DNA of 56,189 nucleotides from Ruminococcus sp. AF46-10NS (lineage in GTDB: Bacteria > Bacillota > Clostridia > Lachnospirales > Lachnospiraceae), in assembly GCF_003474435.1 (NCBI RefSeq), contig NZ_QRNF01000023.1, positions 1 through 56,189 on the forward strand. Direction: 5' to 3'. The notes beneath the pieces are model-generated. The model was not told the origin of the DNA. It was given only the letters and a program-made list of their open reading frames with translations, and made no database searches. Below, one piece after another: positions 19,162 to 26,789 of the stretch. A program made the translations under genes and the position numbers. Each line of letters starts with the position of its first letter. Position 1 is the first letter of the stretch.

Positions 19162-19209
19162 AAAGGACAGTGATATCATATACACTTACATATGATACCG
19201 CTGTCCTTT
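19162..19209. terminator. Convergent terminator hairpin
   Basis: AAAGGACAG (19162-19170) pairs with CTGTCCTTT (19201-19209), with inner helix ATATCATAT/ATATGATA. U-tracts are short on both strands. It lies between the coiled-coil gene and the convergent metallo-beta-lactamase-fold gene. Confidence 0.7.
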
Positions 19210-19228
19210 ATTAGATAATAAAGCTACA

Positions 19229-20398
19229 TCAATAACATTTCTTACAAGCCCCATACCCGGCAGCTTCTGCCTGGGAGCGGGTCATCTCTGTGGCATTAGC
19301 GGGATTCATATTTCCGCAGTTTGGAATCCTGTGATATTTGCTTCCTGTAGCAGAAATCCATACCATATCCCCGACTGGCTCCGGATCAGCCTGAACATTT
19401 GCAGAAGAATCTGCGCCAGCCGCAGCATCAGAAATATAATCGGAACTGGCTGAACTGCTGCTGCCATAAGCAGAGGAAGGCTGCGTACCGATATCTGTCT
19501 CATCTCCGGCTGAATAATCATTACAGGGATTCTGGTTCCATTGAATATCGCTTCCGTTGCTGACAGCAATGACAGTGCCCTGCTCATCCGTCCGGAATAC
19601 CTGGATTCCCATATCAGAGAGTTTATCCATAGTATCCTTATGAGGATGTCCGTAGGAGTTTCCTGCGCCGCAGCTGATCACTGCATATTCAGGAACTGTC
19701 TGCTGAAGAAGATCCCAGGTAGTGGCAGTAGCAGAGCCGTGATGTCCTGGAACGATCACATCACAGGAAAGATCAAGGCCAAGATCACAGATCGCTTCCT
19801 CACCGGCAGATTCAGCATCTCCTGTAAAAAGAAAATGATTAATTCCGTTTTCCAGTCGGATAGCAACAGAATTGTCATTATCATTGCTGCTGATGGACTG
19901 AGGAGAAAGAACTGTAAACTTACCACTTCCAAAAGAAAAATCCGTACCAGGATCAGGATGCTGGACGTTAAGTCCCTGGGAAGAAACCTCGTTTTCAAAA
20001 GACTGATAGATCTTTGTATCCTGCACATAATCTGCGCCGATCACATTTTTTACGGAAAAATTGTCCAGGCATCCAACGAGTCCGGCTACGTGGTCCTCAT
20101 CGTAATGAGACGAGATCATATAGTCAATGGTGGAAACATTTTGCTTCTGCAGATAGGAAACAACGAAACTGGAATGTCCCCGGTCGCCTCCGTCATACAG
20201 AAGATTTTCTCCCTGGGACTGAACCAGAATAGAAAGTCCCTGTCCCACGTCCAGAAAATGAACAGCCATTGTCGTGTCAGCAGAAGCGGCCTCAGCTGTA
20301 TAAGCAGCAGAGGGAACTCCTGCGGCTGTCAGCAGAATAAGCAGCAGCGAAAGCAAAAATGTCTGCAGCTTTCTGCGAAAAGAAAGTTTGTGATGCAT
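19229..20398 (-). CDS. Secreted ComEC-like metallo-beta-lactamase-fold protein
   Basis: 389 aa. A signal peptide covers residues ~1-38 (basic start, LLLILLTAAG core, AEAAS cleavage region). The metallo-hydrolase domain has HFLDVGQG and the metal motif SSHYDEDH (96-103), then FTGDAES and PGHHGS. It resembles the detached C-terminal domain of ComEC, probably a secreted hydrolase, with DNA or phosphodiester as possible substrate (inference). A Ser/Ala/Asp-rich linker leads to a C-terminal Ada-like zinc-finger-type segment (YHRIPNCGNM...CKKCY). AAGGGG precedes ATG 20398. Confidence 0.85.
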   Translation of the reverse strand: MHHKLSFRRKLQTFLLSLLLILLTAAGVPSAAYTAEAASADTTMAVHFLDVGQGLSILVQSQGENLLYDGGDRGHSSFVVSYLQKQNVSTIDYMISSHYDEDHVAGLVGCLDNFSVKNVIGADYVQDTKIYQSFENEVSSQGLNVQHPDPGTDFSFGSGKFTVLSPQSISSNDNDNSVAIRLENGINHFLFTGDAESAGEEAICDLGLDLSCDVIVPGHHGSATATTWDLLQQTVPEYAVISCGAGNSYGHPHKDTMDKLSDMGIQVFRTDEQGTVIAVSNGSDIQWNQNPCNDYSAGDETDIGTQPSSAYGSSSSASSDYISDAAAGADSSANVQADPEPVGDMVWISATGSKYHRIPNCGNMNPANATEMTRSQAEAAGYGACKKCY

Positions 20399-20436
20399 GA
20401 GAAGTCACCCCTTATCTGAAGTATTTTTACAAAAAA

Positions 20437-20465
20437 ATTATAAAACAGAAGAGAAAAAAATGCAA
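20437..20465 (-). promoter_or_regulatory. Promoter of the secreted MBL-fold gene
   Basis: Minus strand: -35 TTGCAT (20465-20460), 17-bp spacer, -10 TATAAT (20442-20437). Confidence 0.75.
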
Positions 20466-20537
20466 AAAAATAACCAGAACACATATTCTGATGACATTTT
20501 TGATGATACTCTTGTTTTTCATCACTTCCAGAGCAAT

Positions 20538-20572
20538 GAAAAAAGCAGTTAGAATAAGGTTTCTAACTGCTT
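20538..20572 (-). terminator. tRNA-Glu terminator
   Basis: A perfect 12-bp stem AAGCAGTTAGAA/TTCTAACTGCTT (20572-20543, loop 20555-20560) is followed by T6 on the minus strand. Confidence 0.93.
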
Positions 20573-20580
20573 CTACGCAA

Positions 20581-20652
20581 TAGCCAGTACGGGAATCGAA
20601 CCCGTGTTTCCGCCGTGAGAGGGCGGCGTCTTAGCCCCTTGACCAACTGGCC
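20581..20652 (-). tRNA. tRNA-Glu (anticodon CTC)
   Basis: Minus strand: acceptor GGCCAGT pairs with ACTGGCT (G1-U72 wobble), discriminator A. Anticodon stem CCGCC/GGCGG encloses the loop CTCTCAC, giving CTC (codon GAG). T-arm GGGTTCGATTCCC is canonical and CCA is not encoded. It is a stand-alone gene with its own promoter and terminator. Confidence 0.95.
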
Positions 20653-20714
20653 ATATTCATTATTTATTGTCGTTTGATTGCGACTTTTAGTTGTTTCCCT
20701 CAACCGACTTCGTT

Positions 20715-20743
20715 AGTATATAACACTTTCTTTCAAAATGCAA
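20715..20743 (-). promoter_or_regulatory. tRNA-Glu promoter
   Basis: Minus strand: -35 TTGCAT (20743-20738), 17-bp spacer, -10 TATACT (20720-20715). An A/T-rich tract lies upstream, as expected for a strong stable-RNA promoter. Confidence 0.85.
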
Positions 20744-20808
20744 GTACTTTTTTTGCTTTTTTGAAAAAATTTTTTATACATATTTATTGAACATTTTTGA
20801 CATTTTTT

Positions 20809-20837
20809 TTGACGGAAAATTGTATTGATGTTATGAT
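20809..20837 (+). promoter_or_regulatory. Promoter of the GGDEF-EAL pair
   Basis: -35 TTGACG (20809-20814), 17-bp spacer, -10 TATGAT (20832-20837). No c-di-GMP riboswitch was recognised in the short leader. Confidence 0.8.
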
Positions 20838-20889
20838 AGAACGCAGAGAGTAAAAAGAAAAGATTATGAATGGTTAAAAGAGGAAAAAA

Positions 20890-22563
20890 ATGACTTACAA
20901 AACAAAAAAAAATACAGGACGGAAGCTGGAAACGGTTTTGCTTTTTGCTACGTTTGCCGTTTTTGTACTGCTGTTTCTGATATTCTGCGAGGGTGGGATC
21001 TGGCAGAAACAGGAACAGGTGCAGCCGTTGTCCGGTGGATGGTATTATATAGAAGATGGAGTACGAAAAGATATCACCCTTCCGGCAGAACTGCCAGCCC
21101 AAAAAGGAGAATCACTCATCCTTTATAATGAAAATCCGGGCGAAGATAATGCAGAGATGACGGTGATAACTACAGGCGCACAGTATGACCTTGTGATCCG
21201 TCTGGACGGAAAGATCCTGTACCAGTATAAAGAAGTACTTTTTGCACGGAATACCCAGATGAAATCCAAACTGGACTGCATTGCACCTCTGGGAAATGAC
21301 ACGAAGGGAAGAGTACTGACTTTAAGCTACCATACTCCACAGCGCGGAAAGTACAAGATCGATCAGGTCTACATAGGAACTGGCAGAGCAGTGGCACTGT
21401 ACCAGCTGAAAAAAGAAATCATTCCACTGGGAGCGGCAGTTGTCATGATCGTATTATGTGCAGTTGCGTTGTGTATTTTTCTCTATTTGAGAAATCGGAA
21501 GATGTCAGGTGGACGGTTCCGGGATGTAGCTCTGTTTCTTGGGATGTGCAGTATATGGCTGGTAACAGATTCTTCTATGGCACAGAGCTATAGCAGCAGT
21601 CCTGATGCTTTATGTCTGGTATCTTTTTACATGTTTATGCTGTTTGCCGTGCCGATGATCCATTTTCAGCAGAAGATGGGAAACATGTCAAGATACAAGA
21701 TCCTGGATATCGGAATCCAGGCCTTTTACTGTAATGCACTGGTGCAGGGAATCCTGGTGCTTTTGGGGATCGCACAGTTCACAAATATGCTGTTTGTTAC
21801 CCACATCCTGCTTTTTACGTGGGTACTGATCCTGGCAGTGCTTCTGATACGGGAGTACAGTCAGGAGAAGAGAAAAGAACTGCTCTTTCTTCTTATAGCC
21901 TATGTTATTGTAGGGGCAAGCGGATTAAGCGCACTGCTTCTGTACTGGCTGTTTGAGATTCCTTATTATGGTGCGATCTTTGAACTGGGAATTCTGGCAT
22001 TTCTGGTACTCCTTATTGCAGATGTTGTTATGGAAATGGCAGATAATATCCGTTACCGTATGGAAACCCAGGCCTACGAACGTCTTGTCAGAGAAGATGG
22101 ACTGACAGGGTTTGAGACAAGAACAGGATTTGAAAAAGCCCTCGAAGAGATGGTCGTTCACATTGGAGAATATCAGGATATTCTTCTTATTTATATTCAT
22201 ATTGATCATCTCCGCTTTACAAATAAGGAATTCGGGCGGGGACTGGGAGATGAACTGGTAGTAGCTTCTGCCAGATGTATTGAGAATGTTTTTCGAGGGA
22301 AAGGCACCTGTTATCGTATTGGAGACGATGAATTTGCGGTGCTTGTCCGTGATCCGGAGAAACCGGAATGGTTCTGGCTGGAACAGCTGAAAAAAGAAGC
22401 AGGAAACAGTGAGAAATCTGGCAGATGCCGTGTTTCTCTGTCTGCAGGGAGCAGCTGTCTCAGAAAACCCGATGGAAGCTATAAAACCATTGGGGACTGG
22501 AAATATGAGGCAGACCAGAAGCTTTATGAGAACAAAAAGAAGGAGGAAAAAAGTGTATACTAA
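20890..22563 (+). CDS. Membrane-bound diguanylate cyclase-type GGDEF protein (7TMR-DISM-like)
   Basis: 557 aa. TM segment at ~16-35, an extracytoplasmic domain to about residue 175, then seven hydrophobic segments (about 178-385) and a C-terminal cytoplasmic GGDEF domain. The layout is like 7TMR-DISM receptors. The domain starts with EDGLTGFETRTGF and its active-site loop is GDDEF (478-482) instead of GGDEF. Predicted to make c-di-GMP in response to an outside signal, but the changed second residue leaves activity uncertain. It overlaps the EAL gene by 11 nt. Confidence 0.82.
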   Translation: MTYKTKKNTGRKLETVLLFATFAVFVLLFLIFCEGGIWQKQEQVQPLSGGWYYIEDGVRKDITLPAELPAQKGESLILYNENPGEDNAEMTVITTGAQYDLVIRLDGKILYQYKEVLFARNTQMKSKLDCIAPLGNDTKGRVLTLSYHTPQRGKYKIDQVYIGTGRAVALYQLKKEIIPLGAAVVMIVLCAVALCIFLYLRNRKMSGGRFRDVALFLGMCSIWLVTDSSMAQSYSSSPDALCLVSFYMFMLFAVPMIHFQQKMGNMSRYKILDIGIQAFYCNALVQGILVLLGIAQFTNMLFVTHILLFTWVLILAVLLIREYSQEKRKELLFLLIAYVIVGASGLSALLLYWLFEIPYYGAIFELGILAFLVLLIADVVMEMADNIRYRMETQAYERLVREDGLTGFETRTGFEKALEEMVVHIGEYQDILLIYIHIDHLRFTNKEFGRGLGDELVVASARCIENVFRGKGTCYRIGDDEFAVLVRDPEKPEWFWLEQLKKEAGNSEKSGRCRVSLSAGSSCLRKPDGSYKTIGDWKYEADQKLYENKKKEEKSVY

Positions 22564-24454
22564 TTATTTTCAGGTAACAGCGCTTGTCCTGATAGCATTG
22601 ATCTCGACCCACTATTTTTCTCATAAAAGACTGGGCAATGTAGAAAACCGGTTTTTTGCGAATTTTCTGGCTCTGGGTGGTATTTATGTGGCACTGGATC
22701 TGATCTGCGGATTTTTTGCAGAAAAAGGATGTGGGACAAGGCGGCAGACAGCAGAAGTTGTTTTTACTCTGTACTATCTCTGTACGGTGATACTTCCCTA
22801 TATGTTTTTCTGCTATGTACGTATTATCACAGGAAGACAGAAAGAGAAATATAAATGGCTGAAAACTGCATGGTTCGTTGTACCGGTAGGCATGTGCCTT
22901 GCTGTACTTCTGAACATCAGGATCAGATGGCTGTTTGATTTTAATAAAAATGGTCTGCTGACGAAAGGTTTTTTTCATGACATGATCTATATTTATATAG
23001 CATTTTTTGCTCTGATCATTGCATATTTTACTGCACGTTATGGAAAAACAGCAGAGGAGGAGATCAGGCAGACGATCTGGAGATTTCTTGGAATTGAGAC
23101 AGGCTGTCTTGCTGTTCAGCTTCTGACAGGAAGATGGCTGCTTACTGGTTTTGGAGTGGCGGCAGGATTATGGCTTATTTATCTGACTTTGAACAATCCC
23201 GGAGATTACACGGACAGTATGACAGGACTTTTTGACAAGCAGTATTTTGACAAATGGATCGGAGAAAAAATATACAGGAAAGATAGTTTTCATCTGCTGG
23301 CTGTTGATGCCTGCAATATGAAACAGATCAACAGGATTTATGGTACAAGTGCAGGTGACCAGCTTTTGATCCAGCTGGCAAAAGGGATTCAGGAGATCAC
23401 AGGATCTCTCCAGGTGTTCCGCGTTACAGGAAACAGTTTTCTGGTAGTGCTGGATTCCCTGTCTGATTACGAAAAAGCCAGAGATGAAATAAGAGAATTT
23501 CTGAAAAAACCGTTCCATATAGGAAAAGAAAATGTGACGTTGCATGCAGCAATCTGCGGGATCATGAATGCTGAGAAAATGGAAAAAGAAGATATTCTTC
23601 TTGCATATATTGAATATATGGGATCACTTTCCCAGAATACGGAAGATACGGTGCTGATCCAGTCGGACAGCAGACTCCTGGAAGGATTCCGGTATGAACA
23701 GGAAGTGGAGCATTTTTTAAGGAAGGCAGTAGAAGAGGATCTGTTTGAGGTATATTATCAGCCGGTTTACTCCATAAAAAAACAGAGTTTTATTACACTT
23801 GAGGCACTGAGCCGTTTGAAACATCCTACACTGGGGATGATCCCGCCGGATGTTTTTATCGGGATCGCAGAAAAACAGGGACTGATCTCAGAGGTTGGAA
23901 AACTGCAGCTTCGAAGAGTCTGCTGTTTTATCAAAGAGCACGAGTATATTATGCAGAACATCTGGAATGTGAAATTTAATCTGTCTCCTTCTGAACTTAT
24001 GAAGCCTGGATACAGCCACGTGCTTATCGGGATCATACAGGAATATGGTCTGGATCCTGCGTATTTTCAGTTTGAGATCACAGAAACGGTAGCTACGGAA
24101 TACAGTGAGAGTTTCTGTACAGCTATCGAGGATTTTGCGGAAGCAGGAATACATATGTGCCTGGATGATTTCGGTTCTGGTTATGCCAATCTGAATGCTG
24201 TGCTGCGGATCCCGTTTTCGGCAGTAAAAATGGACCGATCGCTTCTGATGAACGTTTGTACGGATAAACAGGCGGCACTTTTTTATCACAGTATTGTAAT
24301 GACCATGCAGCATATGGGCTACAAGGTGATCGCAGAAGGTGCAGAGACAGAAGAGGAAGTAAAGCTTCTGAAAAAATGGGGAGTGGATATGATCCAGGGA
24401 TATTATTTCTCGAAGCCCTTAGATAAGAAAAAACTTCTTGAAAAAATTTCGTGA
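22553..24454 (+). CDS. Membrane-bound EAL c-di-GMP phosphodiesterase with degenerate GGDEF domain
   Basis: 633 aa. The start is GTG 22553, with AGGAGG 6 nt upstream inside the preceding gene. Six or seven hydrophobic segments fill the first ~210 residues. A GGDEF-like domain follows whose signature is TGNSF (292-296), so it should be unable to synthesise c-di-GMP. The EAL domain looks intact: E417-A418-L419, DDFGSG at 538-543, KMDRSLL, and AEGAETEEE. Predicted to cleave c-di-GMP. Overlap with the upstream cyclase suggests the two proteins work opposite each other at the membrane. Confidence 0.85.
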   Translation: MYTNYFQVTALVLIALISTHYFSHKRLGNVENRFFANFLALGGIYVALDLICGFFAEKGCGTRRQTAEVVFTLYYLCTVILPYMFFCYVRIITGRQKEKYKWLKTAWFVVPVGMCLAVLLNIRIRWLFDFNKNGLLTKGFFHDMIYIYIAFFALIIAYFTARYGKTAEEEIRQTIWRFLGIETGCLAVQLLTGRWLLTGFGVAAGLWLIYLTLNNPGDYTDSMTGLFDKQYFDKWIGEKIYRKDSFHLLAVDACNMKQINRIYGTSAGDQLLIQLAKGIQEITGSLQVFRVTGNSFLVVLDSLSDYEKARDEIREFLKKPFHIGKENVTLHAAICGIMNAEKMEKEDILLAYIEYMGSLSQNTEDTVLIQSDSRLLEGFRYEQEVEHFLRKAVEEDLFEVYYQPVYSIKKQSFITLEALSRLKHPTLGMIPPDVFIGIAEKQGLISEVGKLQLRRVCCFIKEHEYIMQNIWNVKFNLSPSELMKPGYSHVLIGIIQEYGLDPAYFQFEITETVATEYSESFCTAIEDFAEAGIHMCLDDFGSGYANLNAVLRIPFSAVKMDRSLLMNVCTDKQAALFYHSIVMTMQHMGYKVIAEGAETEEEVKLLKKWGVDMIQGYYFSKPLDKKKLLEKIS

Positions 24455-24492
24455 CAGCTCTGTTTGACTGACAAATAAAGAAATATTGAAGA

Positions 24493-24587
24493 AACAGGAA
24501 ACATACTTTTTTAAGGATAATATGTTACTGGCTGCGGAAAGAACAGTAACGCCAGCATTCCCGAAAAGAGCAGTGTTTCCTGTTTTT
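24493..24587 (+). terminator. Branched terminator after the EAL gene
   Basis: A perfect 11-bp stem AACAGGAAACA (24493-24503) / TGTTTCCTGTT (24574-24584), continuing into T's, closes a loop of 70 nt. The loop holds GTTACTG/CAGTAAC (24524-24530, 24544-24550) or, alternatively, CTGGC/GCCAG (24528-24532, 24551-24555). Confidence 0.65.
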
Positions 24588-24645
24588 GCTTGCAGTTTCG
24601 AGGCTCTTTTGATAGAATAGATAAGCTGTTGCAATAAAAAAACAA

Positions 24646-24674
24646 TTGAAAATAATAAATATTTTTGATATAAT
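24646..24674 (+). promoter_or_regulatory. Promoter of the topoisomerase pair
   Basis: -35 TTGAAA (24646-24651), 17-bp spacer, -10 TATAAT (24669-24674), in an A/T-rich stretch 43 nt before the start codon. Confidence 0.88.
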
Positions 24675-24716
24675 ACAAACAAATGTTCGAAACAAAAAAA
24701 GAAAGGAATCAGTGGA

Positions 24717-26642
24717 ATGGCAAAGAAAGACACTTATGATGCGGGCAGTATCTCTGTCCTGGAAGGCCTTGAGGCCGTACGTAAACGTCCCGGTATGTAT
24801 ATCGGAAGCGTGTCCAGAAAGGGACTGAACCATCTGATATACGAGATTGTGGATAATGCGGTGGATGAGCATCTTGCAGGATACTGCAGCCGGATCCATG
24901 TAGTTCTTGAGAAGGACGGTTCCTGTACAGTAGAAGATAACGGACGTGGAATCCCTGTTGACATGCATGCCAAGGGAGTATCAGCAGAGCGTCTTGTTTT
25001 TACAACCCTTCATGCAGGCGGTAAGTTTGATAATTCCGCATACAAGACAAGCGGCGGTCTTCATGGTGTGGGATCATCAGTAGTAAACGCTTTGTCCACA
25101 TATCTGGACATTAAGATCAGCCGTGACGGTTATATACATCATGACCACTATGAGAGAGGAATCCCGACTATTGAGCTGGAGGAAGGCCTTCTTCCGAAAC
25201 TGGGGAAGACGAAAGAAACAGGAACCTGCGTCAACTTTCTTCCCGATCCGGAGATTTTTGAGAAGACTCGTTTCGGGGCAGCTGATGTGAAGAGCCGTCT
25301 TCATGAGACTGCTTATCTGAATCCGGAACTTACCATCCATTTTGAGGACAGAAGAGGCGAGACACCGGAAGATATCGAATATCACGAGCCGGAAGGAATC
25401 GTTGGTTTTATCCGTGATCTGAATAAGAATGCACAGCCTCTTCATGAAGCGGTATATTTCAAAGGTGAAGCAGATGGGATCAGTGTTGAGGTGGCTTTTC
25501 AGTTTACCAATGAGTTCCGTGAGAATGTTCTTGGATTCTGCAACAATATTTATAATGCAGAGGGCGGTACCCATCTCACAGGATTTAAGACAACTTTTAC
25601 AACAGTTATGAATACTTATGCACGTGAGATCGGTGTGCTGAAGGATAAAGATCCGAACTTTACAGGAGCAGATATCCGAAACGGCATGACAGCAGTTGTA
25701 TCTATCAAGCATCCCGCGCCCCGTTTTGAAGGACAGACCAAGACCAAGCTTGACAACCAGGATGCGTCAAGAGCTACAGGTAAAGTTGTGGGAGAACAGC
25801 TTGTGCTCTTCTTTGATCGAAATCTTGAGACATTAAAGACTGTACTTTCCTGCGCAGAGAAGGCAGCAAGGATCCGTAAGACAGAAGAACGTGCCAAGAC
25901 AAATTTACTCACCAAACAGAAATATTCTTTCGACTCCAATGGCAAGCTTGCTAACTGCGAAAAGAAAGATCCGTCTCTCTGTGAGATCTTTATTGTAGAG
26001 GGAGATTCTGCCGGCGGCTCTGCCAAGACAGCCAGAGACCGTAACTATCAGGCAATCCTTCCGATCCGCGGTAAGATCCTTAATGTAGAGAAGGCCACCA
26101 TTGACAAAGTGCTGGCTAACGCAGAGATCAAGACCATGATCAATGCATTCGGCTGCGGTTTTTCCGAAGGATACGGAAACGATTTTGATATCACCAAGCT
26201 TCGTTATGATAAGATCGTGATCATGGCCGATGCGGATGTGGATGGTGCACATATCTCTACACTGCTTCTGACCCTGTTTTACCGTTTTATGCCGGAACTG
26301 ATCTATGAAGGACATGTCTATATCGCCATGCCGCCTCTTTATAAGGTAATGCCGAAGAAAGGACAGGAGGAATATCTCTACGATGATAAGGCTCTTGAGA
26401 AATATCGTAAGAGCCATAAACCGGGAAGTTTCACACTCCAGAGATATAAAGGCCTTGGTGAGATGGATGCGCAGCAGCTGTGGGAGACTACACTGAATCC
26501 GGAGACGCGAATGATGAAGCGGGTGGAAATCGAAGATGCGCGTATGGCCTCCGATGTGACAGAGATCCTGATGGGAAGTGATGTTCCACCACGTAAGGCA
26601 TTTATCTATGAGCATGCGACAGATGCAGAGCTGGATATCTGA
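24717..26642 (+). CDS. parE: Type IIA DNA topoisomerase subunit B (ParE/GyrB family)
   Basis: 641 aa ATPase subunit. GHKL motifs: EIVDNAVDEHLAGY, the ATP-lid GGLHGVGSSVVNAL, and QTKTKLDN for the transducer. The TOPRIM domain has EGDSAGGSAKTARDRNYQ and DADVDGAHI. The GyrB/ParE choice rests on the partner gene, which lacks a GyrA box, and on the absence of dnaA/dnaN/recF neighbours. I favour topoisomerase IV but cannot exclude a gyrase. AAGGA precedes the ATG by 9 nt. Confidence 0.85.
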   Translation: MAKKDTYDAGSISVLEGLEAVRKRPGMYIGSVSRKGLNHLIYEIVDNAVDEHLAGYCSRIHVVLEKDGSCTVEDNGRGIPVDMHAKGVSAERLVFTTLHAGGKFDNSAYKTSGGLHGVGSSVVNALSTYLDIKISRDGYIHHDHYERGIPTIELEEGLLPKLGKTKETGTCVNFLPDPEIFEKTRFGAADVKSRLHETAYLNPELTIHFEDRRGETPEDIEYHEPEGIVGFIRDLNKNAQPLHEAVYFKGEADGISVEVAFQFTNEFRENVLGFCNNIYNAEGGTHLTGFKTTFTTVMNTYAREIGVLKDKDPNFTGADIRNGMTAVVSIKHPAPRFEGQTKTKLDNQDASRATGKVVGEQLVLFFDRNLETLKTVLSCAEKAARIRKTEERAKTNLLTKQKYSFDSNGKLANCEKKDPSLCEIFIVEGDSAGGSAKTARDRNYQAILPIRGKILNVEKATIDKVLANAEIKTMINAFGCGFSEGYGNDFDITKLRYDKIVIMADADVDGAHISTLLLTLFYRFMPELIYEGHVYIAMPPLYKVMPKKGQEEYLYDDKALEKYRKSHKPGSFTLQRYKGLGEMDAQQLWETTLNPETRMMKRVEIEDARMASDVTEILMGSDVPPRKAFIYEHATDAELDI

Positions 26643-26789
26643 GGATCGTATGCTATGATCCGGACAGGTTTTTTGGATTTTCTGTATCGCAGTATGCTTA
26701 TAATCTCAGATATGCAGACGATATTTATTAAGAAGCTTTCCGGAAGCACGGAATCAGCAGTAACGGAGTAAGATTGGGAGAATTGAAAT

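Noticed and set aside
20838..20889. c-di-GMP riboswitch before the GGDEF gene
   Set aside because: The leader is about 45 nt and shows none of the GEMM core.
26675..26704. Separate promoter for parC
   Set aside because: TATAAT at 26699 has only TTGGAT at a 20-bp spacer; too weak to claim.
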